A stretch of DNA of 39,363 nucleotides from Planctomycetota bacterium (GCA_019636195.1 JAHBYA010000022.1:1-39363); one strand, 5' to 3'. Counted from the stretch's first letter, positions 17,237 to 25,996 are shown. The notes: generated by a model not told the origin, from the sequence alone. A program made the numbers and translations.

Positions 17237-18567
17237 TGGGCAGCGTCGGCCGATTGGTTGTCTGCGCGGCGATGGTTGCGCTGGCGTCGGCATGCACAGG
17301 CGACTTTGACCAGCGCGTTGACGAAGCCCGCCAGATCAGCGGCGGTGGCGGAAGCACCGGCACGCTGCCCAACCCCAAAGGCGACCTGTTTATCCGCGGA
17401 GTGATTTCGACCGCGGGCACGGTGCGCAACGCAAGCGTCACGCTGCGCCGCGTGTTTTCAGACGGCACGGTCAACTGGGACGACGCTGACATCCTGGGTG
17501 CCGGTATTTCGTTCAGCAACGGGATCTATCAGCTCACGCTGTACGACGACGATTACCGCGGGCCCATCCTCGTGGAAGTACGTGCTCGCACCGGCTCTGT
17601 GACCGAGGGCGCCAATCCCGCCACAGCCGTGTCCAACAAGTACCACCGCATGGACAGCAGCCACTACCTGTACTCAGTCGTGCCGATGTTTGACGGCTAC
17701 AGCGTTGAGAACGTGCACGTCACGCCGCTGACCACAACGGCGGTCATGCGCGGCATGTCGTTCGACGGCAGCATCGCCGGCGTAACCGGTGGCGTCGGCA
17801 CCGGCATGTTCGGGCTGATGTGCAAGCAAGTGGCCGAGTTCTTCGGCCTGAACTACATCCGCGCGCGATTGCCCAGGGACTTTGCCAAGTCCGGCAGCTT
17901 CGGCGATCAGACACTGTACTCGCATGTCCTGGCTGCACTCGCGCAGGTGGCCAAGGATGCCGGCGTAAGCAACTATTGGGATTTCTGGCTGGGAATGGCG
18001 CTGGATGCTGGCGACGACGGCGAACTGAATGGCAGCATCGGGTTCGTGCCCAACACCGGCGTGGTGATGCCTGACCTGTCGCAGTCGGCGTTGGTCGGCA
18101 ACGCGCTGATGAACTATCTGGACCCTTCCAACAGCGAGCGCGTGATCAGCACCACCAGCAACAGCGCGGGCCCCGGCACTTCGCTGGGCCAATTGGTGGC
18201 TGTGCTGGACAGCGCGCGGACCATGGGCAGCGGCACGGTGGTGTACGACACGAACCTGCGCCTTCCGGGCAGCATCACGATCGGCGATGGCGGCCAAGCC
18301 CAGACGTTCATTATCACGCTGGACCAGCTTGGCAGCGGCATCAACTTTGAAGCCTACGGCGACAGCGCCGGCCCCAGTTTCGTCGAGTACCTGTGGACGT
18401 CAACGGCGCCGGGCATGGTAGATGTGCAGGACTACGGGCGCATCACCGTCGCGCCCGGCACACCCAACGGCAACTACACGTTGAACCTGACCATCCGCCC
18501 AGCCATCGGCCAGAGCTACGTGACCGGCCCGCAGTCCAACCACACGGTCACCGTCAAAGTCCGCTAG
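17236..18567 (+). CDS. Lipoprotein of unknown function coupled to clpP
   Basis: A 443-residue lipoprotein that I cannot place in a family. The signal ends in the lipobox LASAC (Cys20), followed by a Gly-rich linker. Residues 50-120 resemble a beta-sandwich of the carboxypeptidase-regulatory or transthyretin-like kind (GVISTAGTVRNASVTLRRV). The middle (150-300) looks alpha-helical, and the last 90 residues look like an immunoglobulin-like strand domain (GNYTLNLTIRP). The start is GTG at 17236, sharing one base with the clpP stop, with GGAG about 8 bases upstream inside clpP, so translation is coupled. It ends at a strong bidirectional hairpin. Confidence 0.75.
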   Translation: MGSVGRLVVCAAMVALASACTGDFDQRVDEARQISGGGGSTGTLPNPKGDLFIRGVISTAGTVRNASVTLRRVFSDGTVNWDDADILGAGISFSNGIYQLTLYDDDYRGPILVEVRARTGSVTEGANPATAVSNKYHRMDSSHYLYSVVPMFDGYSVENVHVTPLTTTAVMRGMSFDGSIAGVTGGVGTGMFGLMCKQVAEFFGLNYIRARLPRDFAKSGSFGDQTLYSHVLAALAQVAKDAGVSNYWDFWLGMALDAGDDGELNGSIGFVPNTGVVMPDLSQSALVGNALMNYLDPSNSERVISTTSNSAGPGTSLGQLVAVLDSARTMGSGTVVYDTNLRLPGSITIGDGGQAQTFIITLDQLGSGINFEAYGDSAGPSFVEYLWTSTAPGMVDVQDYGRITVAPGTPNGNYTLNLTIRPAIGQSYVTGPQSNHTVTVKVR

Positions 18568-18584
18568 CATGCGGCAGCAATTGA

Positions 18585-18612
18585 AACCGGGGACGCGATT
18601 GCGTCCCCGGTT
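18585..18612. terminator. Bidirectional terminator between convergent genes
   Basis: Twelve-base-pair perfect stem (18585-18596 with 18601-18612) with a 4-base GATT loop. It separates the clpP-lipoprotein unit (plus) from the pilin-like gene (minus), with T-containing tails on both strands. Confidence 0.85.
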
Positions 18613-18630
18613 GATTTGCATGTGGCGCGG

Positions 18631-20391
18631 TTAGCTGCCGTATGTGCGCCATGAGCCGTTGATGAAAGTGGCCGAGGCGTTGTACGCGCGTAGGAAGTAC
18701 GGCGGGGTGGTTTCTGCCAGTCGGTAGTCCCAGTCGTAATTGCGGCGGTTGAAGTGGTTGCCCATGCCGGCTGCGTAGTCACCACCGGCAATCAGTCCGC
18801 CGTGGCCCCAGAACTCCTGGCCAACATATTGGTCTCTAAAGCGGTGGGGGCGGGTGTTGTAAACCGAGAAGAACACGCCATCCATCGGGAAGGATGCTGC
18901 AGGGAAGTGCGGCGTCGGGATCAGTTCGCCGACCTGAGTGTCAGCAGCCTGCGCGGCGGGGATCGGGCGCCACCAGGTGGGGGTCAACATGCAGTCCTGC
19001 TTCGACATCACGCCCAGCATTTCAACAAAGCCGAGCGCACCCATTGACTGTTTGCCGTTGACTCCGTCGCCGTGGAAAGCTCGCCACTGAGGGTTATCAA
19101 GCAGAGCCTGGTAACGAATGGTGTCTGCCAGGATGACTTTGTGGTCACAGCCGATCGAGATGCGGCGGCCCTGAAGCGTACCCCAGAGCAACAGCACCTT
19201 GGCGTAGGGCTGGCCGGGCATGCCGTTGTTGCGCACGATCTCACGGTCGGTGCCGACACCATTGGTAATGGTCGAGACCATTGTGTTGTTGTTCCAGTTC
19301 GTGGTCTGGACCCAGGTGTTCGTGCCAGTCAGGGCGTCCGTGACCGCCGCGCCGTTCACTGTCGGGCCGACGGCCGCCACGCTGCCCGTCTTCACGAAAA
19401 TCACGCTGTCGTTCGGAATGTTGTAAACTTGCGAGGCAATCTCGTACACTTCATTGGGCGCGGCAACGCCGCCGGTGATAGAAGTTGCGTTGTTCAAGAA
19501 CCGCACTTCCGGCGCTACGGATATCCCGCTGCGAAGGTCAAGCCAGTTTTCGCCGCTGGGCGTTGTCCCCGCGCTCTTGCGGCGGACGTACCACCGCCGG
19601 TACTGCGTGCCGATCAGCTCAATGCCGATGGTGTTTTCGGCCCAATAGTGGCCCGTCGAACTTTGGGCCTGTGCCTCCAATGCATCCCATGGCGCCGCCC
19701 AGGTCGGGATGGGAATTGCCGGCTGGCCCTGTTGCGGCGGCTCAACGGGGAAGTGGGCGGTGCTGGTGGGCGGCGGGTTCCACGGCTGGCCGGTAGTGCC
19801 GTTGTTGCCTGCCCCGTAGGTCGGCGACACAAAGCCTACCATGTACGAGCTGCCCCAAAGCTGGGCCCCCGGGTTCGGGATGCTCACGTTGCCGCCGAAG
19901 TAGGTGTTGCCCACCGCTTTGTAGTTCGTGCCCAGCGTGCTGCCGCCGGAACCCGAGTTGAACACGCAATAGTCGCTGAAGCTGGCCACCTTGATCGTGT
20001 ACTCAACGGTGCGCCAGCGGTTGCCCGAGGTGGCTGTGCTGCGCACGCGCGCGGTCGGCACCGAAGGTCCGCCCACGCTGCGCGCGTCAACGTCAACGGA
20101 GATGCCGTTGATCGTGAAGTTGCCGACGTTGTTCCATGCCGGGGCAGGGTTTGGCAGCAACGCGCTCCAGTCTTCCTGGATCACCGGGATTACCGTGAAG
20201 CGCCCTCGCACCGACTCGATGCCGGCTTCGGCGGCGATCATCAGGCGCACGTCCAAGCCGTTGCGGACGGTTTGCACTTGGTGGTAGCCCGAAATCGTGA
20301 TCAGGGCAGTGCCCGCGATCGTTACTACGACAAAGAAGATCAGCGCCGCTGCCAGTGCACTGCCGCGCCGAGTCATGCGTTGCTTCAACAT
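18631..20391 (-). CDS. PilX-like type IV pilus assembly / large pseudopilin
   Basis: A 586-residue membrane-anchored protein. The N-terminus MLKQRMTRRGSALAAALIFF followed by VVVTIAGTALITISGYHQ is a PilX-type N-terminal segment: a short basic leader, one transmembrane helix, then an amphipathic helix with AEAGIESVRGRF. The remainder is a large extracellular domain rich in Gly, Asn and Trp, with no family I recognise. Such proteins sit at pilus or type II secretion tips in other bacteria. Its start (ATG 20389-20391) has AAAGGGG upstream and a near-consensus promoter; the open frame extends further but would place the anchor too far in. No other pilin gene is nearby, so it may be a solitary surface protein with a pilin anchor. 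It is divergent from the ECF sigma gene. Confidence 0.75.
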   Translation of the reverse strand: MLKQRMTRRGSALAAALIFFVVVTIAGTALITISGYHQVQTVRNGLDVRLMIAAEAGIESVRGRFTVIPVIQEDWSALLPNPAPAWNNVGNFTINGISVDVDARSVGGPSVPTARVRSTATSGNRWRTVEYTIKVASFSDYCVFNSGSGGSTLGTNYKAVGNTYFGGNVSIPNPGAQLWGSSYMVGFVSPTYGAGNNGTTGQPWNPPPTSTAHFPVEPPQQGQPAIPIPTWAAPWDALEAQAQSSTGHYWAENTIGIELIGTQYRRWYVRRKSAGTTPSGENWLDLRSGISVAPEVRFLNNATSITGGVAAPNEVYEIASQVYNIPNDSVIFVKTGSVAAVGPTVNGAAVTDALTGTNTWVQTTNWNNNTMVSTITNGVGTDREIVRNNGMPGQPYAKVLLLWGTLQGRRISIGCDHKVILADTIRYQALLDNPQWRAFHGDGVNGKQSMGALGFVEMLGVMSKQDCMLTPTWWRPIPAAQAADTQVGELIPTPHFPAASFPMDGVFFSVYNTRPHRFRDQYVGQEFWGHGGLIAGGDYAAGMGNHFNRRNYDWDYRLAETTPPYFLRAYNASATFINGSWRTYGS

Positions 20392-20425
20392 GGGAACCCC
20401 TTTGTTGGAATCCACGACAGCAGGA

Positions 20426-20453
20426 ATATTACACATTGGCCAAGCAGTGTCAA
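20426..20453 (-). promoter_or_regulatory. Near-consensus sigma-70 promoter of the pilin-like gene
   Basis: On the minus strand TTGACA (20448-20453) and TAATAT (20426-20431) are separated by 16 bases. Transcription would start near 20419, leaving a 28-base leader with AAAGGGG. It is the strongest promoter match in the window. Confidence 0.75.
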
Positions 20454-20653
20454 GTTTTACCCTGAAATGTAATGCTGAACATGACAAATCGGCCTACCTG
20501 CCGCTGGAATCATGCAAAGCGATAAACTACACAACAGTTCGGTTGCTGATCTAAGTTACCCCACAAACTGAACATACGCAAACTTCATGTGCGGATTCCG
20601 GCGAGGCAGGCAGGTCAACCCTGCCCCGCTTAAGACGTATCAGACGGTGCGCC

Positions 20654-20681
20654 TTGTGGCACTTGTCGGTTGACCTAACAT
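20654..20681 (+). promoter_or_regulatory. Predicted promoter of the first ECF sigma gene
   Basis: TTGTGG (20654-20659), 16 bases, TAACAT (20676-20681). The start near 20688 lies inside the longest open frame, supporting the GTG at 20705 as the true start. Confidence 0.4.
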
Positions 20682-20704
20682 GCGCGCACCTTGGGGGACT
20701 TACG

Positions 20705-21364
20705 GTGGCCAAACGAAAAATCAGTGTCGCCACCGAGCGCGTGCCCCGCACCACCGGAAAGCCCGACACCGCCAAGCCGCTGGTTGAGTGCACCGACTAC
20801 GATCTGCTGAAGCTGTTCGTGAAGTCCAAGGACCACGCGGCCTTCGAGACGCTGGTCAACCGCCATCGCCGGCAGGTTTACAACTTTGTCTTCAAGATGT
20901 GCGGCAAGGCCGAAGCCGCAGAGGACATCTTTCAGGAGACCTTCCTGCGTGTGTTGAAAAACGCGCACACCTATACGCCGCGCGCCAAGTTCACGACCTG
21001 GTGCCTCCAGATCGCGCGCAACCTGACGCTGGACTACTTCAAGCGTGAAGGGTTGCGCCAGCACGCCAGCATCGACGCCGGCACCCCGGGCAACGAAGAG
21101 CACAGCATGGCGTCGTTGCTGCAGGGCATCGACCCCGAAAGCCACGAGATTATCCAGAACGCAGAGTTGATCGCCGAAGTCCGCAAGGGCCTGCAAAGCC
21201 TGCCCGAAAACCAGCGCGAAGCCCTGGTGCTGCGCATGTACGAGGACATGCCCTATGCCGAAATCAGCGAGATTCTCAACAGCCCCGAAGGCACCGTGAA
21301 GTACTGGGTTCACGAGGCCGTGAATACCCTGGCCCGATACCTTGAGCGAAGGGGCCTGAAGTAA
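20705..21364 (+). CDS. ECF-type RNA polymerase sigma factor
   Basis: A 219-residue sigma-70 family factor of the extracytoplasmic type. Region 2 is ENFV-like: FETLVNRHRRQVYNFVFKM, then EDIFQETFLRVLKN and FTTWCLQIARNLTLDYFKR (shown in parts). Region 4 is LQSLPENQREALVLRMYEDMPYAEISEI followed by the helix-turn-helix SPEGTVKYWVHEA. The GTG at 20705 is chosen because GGGGGA lies about 7 bases before it and a promoter-like pair lies further upstream; an ATG at 20654 would lengthen the protein by 17 residues without homology. The anti-sigma gene begins 50 bp later on the same strand. It probably directs transcription of surface genes, perhaps the divergent pilin-like gene, but this is inference. 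Confidence 0.9.
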   Translation: MAKRKISVATERVPRTTGKPDTAKPLVECTDYDLLKLFVKSKDHAAFETLVNRHRRQVYNFVFKMCGKAEAAEDIFQETFLRVLKNAHTYTPRAKFTTWCLQIARNLTLDYFKREGLRQHASIDAGTPGNEEHSMASLLQGIDPESHEIIQNAELIAEVRKGLQSLPENQREALVLRMYEDMPYAEISEILNSPEGTVKYWVHEAVNTLARYLERRGLK

Positions 21365-21414
21365 GGAAACAGCCAACGGGCCGTACAGCCGGACGTTACA
21401 AAGCCGGAGACAGC

Positions 21415-22776
21415 ATGGACCGCCATCGCGAAAAACTGATTGCCCTTGTGCTGGGCGACCTGCAGCCGGACGAAATCCCGGGCGTTGAGGCGCAGGTATC
21501 CGGCGACGTCACGCTGCAGTCGCAGCGCGACAGCCTGCAACGCCAGGTAGCGGCGATGCGGGCCCTGCCCGACGATGACATCCCGCAGGCCGCCGTTGAC
21601 CGTGTGCTTGAGGCGGCCCGCCACTTCCATGAAGAGCCTGAGGCTGTGCAGCTTGCACGTGTGATCACGCTTCGCACGTTCATCAACGTTTACCTGCCGC
21701 GCATCGCTGCGGCTGCCCTGTTTGTGCTGATGGTCGGCTACGCCGTGCACTACCTGCCGGCGGGGCCGGAAGCATCCGTGGCGACCGTGGTCGCCGCGGA
21801 CGGCAACGGCTGGGCCGTTACGGATGGCGACCTGGTGGAAGCGCGCATCGGCAGCCCGCTGCGGATACGCTTCCAAACCGGCGAGTTGCTGCTGGATGGC
21901 GGCGCGGCTGTGCGTGTTTCGGCACAGGGCCCGTACAAGGCCCCGCAGTTTGAAGTGGACCGCGGCCGGGTAGTGGTTGACGCCGCCCGCGCGCCAGTGC
22001 AGTTGAGCGCAGCCGGCCGCAGCCTTGAGCTTGAGCCCGGCGCCGTGGTTGCCCTTGACCTTGACCGTGAACACGCCCGCATCATGGATGGCGGCGCAGT
22101 CGTTGAAATCCAGCGTACAGCCATCGAAGACGTGGTACGCGCCGCGAATGAGGCGTACGGCATGCACATCGACGACTCGCTGCTGCCTGATGCAGTGAAA
22201 CGCCGCCGTGTGACGTTCTTTGGCACGCAGTTGGGCAAGCGCGAGTTCGCGGACAGCTTTGTGCAGGCGGCCTCAGTGTACGGCGTGCGACTGTCGGGCA
22301 ACCGCCTGTTGTACGAAGCGGGTACCACGCACCGCGTGGACGACACCGAGTTTGATACGCTGCTGAGTGTCAGCCTGCTCAATGGCGCCGCCGAAATCTC
22401 GCAGGGCAACACCCGTCAGGCCATGCCGGCCAGCATTGCCTTCACACGCGATGGCGCGCTGCCGGGCGCCGAGCGGCCGGAGCGCACGTTTGTCTGGGCG
22501 CGCGGTATGGGCAACGCCGTGGTGGATGCCAAGCTGCGCAACGTAAGCACCGGCGACGCCACGCTGCCCGCGGGCAGCGTCATTCACCCCGATCGGCTTG
22601 TGCTGCCCGAAGGCTCTGAGCGCATCTTTGTGCTGCACGGCCCGGACTTCAACTTTCCGCTGCCCGGCGGACGCAAGGGCCGGCTGGTGGGCCTGCTGTC
22701 CAGCGGCGCGGAGTTTGAGCTTGAGGGCAGCGTGACACGGGTCTTTGTTCCGCACTCCAGCGTCGCCACCCGATAG
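21415..22776 (+). CDS. FecR-like membrane anti-sigma factor with secretin-N/STN-like domain
   Basis: A 453-residue inner-membrane protein. Residues 1-90 are cytoplasmic and helical, as in anti-sigma domains, but without the Cys-His zinc motif. One transmembrane helix lies at about 92-114. Residues 120-230 are a FecR domain (GDLVEARIGSPLRIRF, FEVDRGRVVV, LELEPGAVVALDL). Residues 235-303 look like the small STN/secretin N-terminal domain (IEDVVRAANEAYG, GVRLSGNRLLYEAG), which in TonB receptors and secretins binds partners. Residues 304-453 are an unassigned domain. It has GGAG 6 bases before its ATG and lies 50 bp behind the sigma gene. I infer that it holds the sigma factor inactive until a periplasmic signal is sensed. 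Confidence 0.75.
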   Translation: MDRHREKLIALVLGDLQPDEIPGVEAQVSGDVTLQSQRDSLQRQVAAMRALPDDDIPQAAVDRVLEAARHFHEEPEAVQLARVITLRTFINVYLPRIAAAALFVLMVGYAVHYLPAGPEASVATVVAADGNGWAVTDGDLVEARIGSPLRIRFQTGELLLDGGAAVRVSAQGPYKAPQFEVDRGRVVVDAARAPVQLSAAGRSLELEPGAVVALDLDREHARIMDGGAVVEIQRTAIEDVVRAANEAYGMHIDDSLLPDAVKRRRVTFFGTQLGKREFADSFVQAASVYGVRLSGNRLLYEAGTTHRVDDTEFDTLLSVSLLNGAAEISQGNTRQAMPASIAFTRDGALPGAERPERTFVWARGMGNAVVDAKLRNVSTGDATLPAGSVIHPDRLVLPEGSERIFVLHGPDFNFPLPGGRKGRLVGLLSSGAEFELEGSVTRVFVPHSSVATR

Positions 22777-22793
22777 TCCTCTTCGCCAGTCCG

Positions 22794-22813
22794 CCCGGGC
22801 CGCAAGGCCCGGG
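22794..22813 (+). terminator. GCAA-tetraloop hairpin after the FecR-like gene
   Basis: Eight-base-pair stem CCCGGGCC/GGCCCGGG (22794-22801 and 22806-22813) with a GCAA loop, 17 bases past the stop codon. No T-run. Confidence 0.5.
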
Positions 22814-22881
22814 TTGGCGTTGGCGCGCAATTACACCTTCCGGTTGAAACGCCTCGCCCGTATTCTCCTGCCGGAGGCCCT

Positions 22882-24333
22882 ATGAGACTTGCCATCGCCG
22901 CTATCGCGCTGCTGTGCGCCGCCGTTGTCGCAACCGCCCAGGCCAAGCCGGAAAAGATTGAAGTCCGGCCCGTGGTCACTGCCACCATCCATCTGCACCG
23001 CGTGACGTACATGCGCGAGTTGTGGGTTGCCATTGCGCCCGACAACGCGGCCATTTACAGCAAGCTGCCCGCCGCCGACCTGCTGGCCGCCCTGCGCGCC
23101 GAAGCAAGCGACACCACGGCCGTGGCCGTGATAGACGCCGCCATTCCCCAGGATACGGCCCTCACAGGTGAAGAGCGCGCCGCCGTGCGCAAAGGGGCGA
23201 TCCGCGACGCGCTGGACGAGCTCAAGCGCAGCACCGCATTCAATGCACGGTTTACCCGTTTGGTGAGCATGGGCGTGTTCGAAAGCTGTGTTGATGCATT
23301 GGAACTGTCCATGGCAAACGATGGCGACGTCAGCGGCCTAATGATGATTGATCCGCCCGTAGCCGACCTGCCCGAAGTCGGAAAAATTGCCCGGCGCGTG
23401 GCCGTGGATGTGCTGCTGCACGCGCGTTCACGCGCCGAGTTTGAGCGCGATTGGGAGCAGATGAAGTCGCTGCTTGGCAGTTGGGGTGAAAGCGCCCGCA
23501 TTATCGACAGCCACCGGCGCTTCGACAGCCTGCAACAGCGCATTGCCGAGCTGTCCAGTCACACACGCGGCTACAAGGTGGTCGGCGACATCAAAGACGC
23601 GACCGAGCTTGCGCGCAAACTTGCCGGTTTTGACGTGGTGTTCGTCGGCGAGCTGCACGGCAACCCCGCCGCGCACCGCGTGCAGCTTGAAATGCTGCGC
23701 GTGTTCGCCGCCGAAAGGCGCCCGCTGGCGCTGGCCACCGAACAGTTCGAGCGCGACGTGCAGGCGGTGCTTGACCAGTACCTTGCGGGCAAAATCGACG
23801 AAACGGCGTTTCTTAAAGACTCGCGCCCGTGGCCCAACTACGCCGACTATCGCCCGCTGGTTGAACTGTGCCGCGAGCGCAAACTGCCCGTGCTCGCCGC
23901 CAACATCCCGCGCCGCCTTGCCGGCCGCGTGCACCGCGAAGGGCCACAAGTAATTGAAGAATTCAGCGACGAAGACAGGCGCTGGACCGCCCGCAAGCTC
24001 AACGCCGGCCCCGGCGCCTACCGCGACAAGTTCATGAAAGTGATGGGCGCGTCCGACGGCCATAACGAACGGCTTGAAAACATGTACGCCGCCCAGTGCA
24101 TCAAGGACGACACCATGGCTGAAAGCGTTGCCGACTGGCTGAAAGCCAACAAGGGCGGGCGCGTGATGCACATCAACGGCAACTTTCACAGCGCGGGCGG
24201 CCTGGGGGCAGTCGAGCGCCTGAAGGCGCTGATGCCGGAGCTGAAAATCGCCATCGTCACCTGCGTTGACCGAGACGAAGAAGGCAAGCCGACAGACAAC
24301 GAGTGGGTCATCAAGGTGCCGCCGACGCGATAG
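22882..24333 (+). CDS. ChaN/haem-uptake-like exported protein with N-terminal extra domain
   Basis: A 483-residue protein exported by a signal peptide (MRLAIAAIALLCAAVVATAQA). Residues about 230-483 are a ChaN-type domain (Cofac_haem_bdg, in the EreA/TIKI superfamily), with the signature DVVFVGELHGNPAAH at 251, LATEQFERDVQ and a C-terminal MHINGNFHSAGG. Family members bind haem or iron, or cleave peptides, at this fold. The first 210 residues after the signal are an additional helical domain not seen in short ChaN lipoproteins; I do not recognise it. GGAGG is 5 bases before the ATG. No metal transporter is beside it, so its ligand cannot be inferred from context. Confidence 0.82.
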   Translation: MRLAIAAIALLCAAVVATAQAKPEKIEVRPVVTATIHLHRVTYMRELWVAIAPDNAAIYSKLPAADLLAALRAEASDTTAVAVIDAAIPQDTALTGEERAAVRKGAIRDALDELKRSTAFNARFTRLVSMGVFESCVDALELSMANDGDVSGLMMIDPPVADLPEVGKIARRVAVDVLLHARSRAEFERDWEQMKSLLGSWGESARIIDSHRRFDSLQQRIAELSSHTRGYKVVGDIKDATELARKLAGFDVVFVGELHGNPAAHRVQLEMLRVFAAERRPLALATEQFERDVQAVLDQYLAGKIDETAFLKDSRPWPNYADYRPLVELCRERKLPVLAANIPRRLAGRVHREGPQVIEEFSDEDRRWTARKLNAGPGAYRDKFMKVMGASDGHNERLENMYAAQCIKDDTMAESVADWLKANKGGRVMHINGNFHSAGGLGAVERLKALMPELKIAIVTCVDRDEEGKPTDNEWVIKVPPTR

Positions 24334-24421
24334 CGCTTGCAGACATCCGTTGATTGTATTTAACCGCTGGCGCATGTGCCTGCCTTGATTCCATGGGCAC
24401 TTGCAAGCAAACTCGCGCCCC

Positions 24422-25996
24422 ATGGCCAAGCGCAGAAAGCCGGTCAAGCCGCAAGGGCGCAAACAGCCGCGCGACTCAAAACGCGCAGCCAAGAAGGCGC
24501 GCCGCAAGGTCATTACCCGCAGGGCGGCCCCCGCCGGCCAGCGCCTGTTCGGCACCGACGGGGTGCGCGCACCGGCAGGCACCGGCCCCTTGGCGCCGCA
24601 CAAGGTGCTGGCGCTGGGTCGCGCCCTGGGGGCCTGGCTGCACGAGCAGGCGGGCAAAGGCGCGCGCCCTGTGGTGCTGCTGGGTGTTGATCCGCGCCCC
24701 AGCGCCGACATGGTCGGCACCGCCCTGGCAGCGGGCCTGATTGCCGAGCATTGCGACGTGCACTGGCCCGGCATGATGAGCACGCCCGAAGTCGCATGGC
24801 TTACCGGCCACGGGCCATTTGCCGCAGGCGTGATGATCACAGCCAGCCACAACCCGGCCGGCGACAACGGCATCAAGATCTTCGGCAAAGACGGCTTGAA
24901 ACTGCCCGAAAGCATTGAGCGCAAACTTGAGCGGGCTGTGCTCAGTGGCAAGGCGCAGGGCGACGCGGTGGGCCGGGGTCGCCCCGGCTGGCTGCACCTG
25001 GGCCGCGAGCGCCACTACGAAGAGTACATCGTCAAGACCTTCCGCAAGAGCTTTGCCGCCCTGCGCAAGCGCGCGCTGGGCGTGGTGTTTGACGCGGCAT
25101 TCGGCGCGCGCAGCATTGACCTGCAGGTGCTTTCTCGCTTAGCCCACAGCCTGGCGTTCGGTCGCACCGTGCCCGAGTACCGCGTCGGCAGCAGCCTGCA
25201 AGCCGGCGGAGAGGCAGCCGATAACGCGCTAGACATTTACTTTCTTAACGCAGCGTCGCCCAGCCAGCCCGACACGCACCACCTGATCAACGACAACTGC
25301 GGCAGCCTGTATCCGCAGGGGTGCGCCGCGGCGGTCAAGGAACTGAAGGCCGACCTAGGCGTAGCGTTTGATGGCGACGGTGACCGCTGCATCCTGATCG
25401 ACGAAACAGGCACGATCCGCGACGGCGATTACATGCTGGCGGTGCTCGCTGCTGACATGAAGGCGCGCGGCACACTGAAAAACGACACGGTTGTAACCAC
25501 GACTATGGCAAACCTCGGCCTGCAGCAGGCGTTGAAGGCCATGGGCGTCAACGTAGTCCTGACCGACGTGGGTGACCGCTACGTTTCCGAGGCCATGGAA
25601 CAGCACGGCGCAGTGTTGGGCGGCGAGCAAAGCGGACATGTGATCATCCGCGACGAAGGCCATGTGGCCGGTGACGGCTTGTACACGGCGTTGCGGGTCA
25701 TTGAGGTGATGCTGGATTCAGGCAAGCCGCTCAGCGCGCTGTGTGCCGCCGTCACCAAGTTTCCGCAGACCATCGTGAACGTGAAGGCCCCAGCCAAGCC
25801 GCCGCTGCAATCGCTGAAAAATCTCGGCAAGCTGCTTGCGCAGCACGAGCGCGAGTTGGGCGACCGGGGCCGCATCAACGTGCGCTACTCAGGCACGGAG
25901 CCGCTGCTGCGCATCATGGTCGAAGCGCCGGACCAGCCGACGCTGCAACGCGTCAGCGCGGCGCTTGCCAACGCTGCCAAGAAAGATCTTGCGTGA
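24422..25996 (+). CDS. glmM: Phosphoglucosamine mutase with basic N-terminal tail
   Basis: Converts glucosamine-6-phosphate to glucosamine-1-phosphate on the way to UDP-GlcNAc for peptidoglycan and LPS. All four signatures of alpha-D-phosphohexomutases are present: the phosphoserine loop TASHNPAGDNG (Ser142), the metal loop DGDGDR (317-322), the sugar-binding GGEQSGH and the phosphate-binding RYSGTEPLLRIM. At 524 residues it is about 75 longer than usual: some 40 residues precede the domain start at LFGTDGVR and are almost all Lys, Arg, Pro and Ala (KRRKPVKPQGRKQPRDSKRA in part), and about 30 extra residues sit between 250 and 285. No Shine-Dalgarno precedes the ATG at 24422; an in-frame TTG at 24401 is also possible. 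Its stop overlaps tsaB. Confidence 0.92.
   Translation: MAKRRKPVKPQGRKQPRDSKRAAKKARRKVITRRAAPAGQRLFGTDGVRAPAGTGPLAPHKVLALGRALGAWLHEQAGKGARPVVLLGVDPRPSADMVGTALAAGLIAEHCDVHWPGMMSTPEVAWLTGHGPFAAGVMITASHNPAGDNGIKIFGKDGLKLPESIERKLERAVLSGKAQGDAVGRGRPGWLHLGRERHYEEYIVKTFRKSFAALRKRALGVVFDAAFGARSIDLQVLSRLAHSLAFGRTVPEYRVGSSLQAGGEAADNALDIYFLNAASPSQPDTHHLINDNCGSLYPQGCAAAVKELKADLGVAFDGDGDRCILIDETGTIRDGDYMLAVLAADMKARGTLKNDTVVTTTMANLGLQQALKAMGVNVVLTDVGDRYVSEAMEQHGAVLGGEQSGHVIIRDEGHVAGDGLYTALRVIEVMLDSGKPLSALCAAVTKFPQTIVNVKAPAKPPLQSLKNLGKLLAQHERELGDRGRINVRYSGTEPLLRIMVEAPDQPTLQRVSAALANAAKKDLA

Larger units (their letters stand above)
20392..20704. other. 313-bp intergenic region between divergent pilin-like and sigma genes
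   Basis: No coding potential on either strand. It is clearly more A+T-rich than its surroundings and holds a promoter for each side (20426-20453 minus, 20654-20681 plus). Nothing else recognisable is seen. Confidence 0.6.

Noticed and set aside
19072..20472. 466-codon plus-strand frame
   Set aside because: Shadow of the pilin-like gene; that gene's promoter, ribosome binding site and N-terminal helix are convincing.
23428..24951. 507-codon minus-strand frame
   Set aside because: Shadow of the ChaN-like gene and glmM, which have clear motifs.
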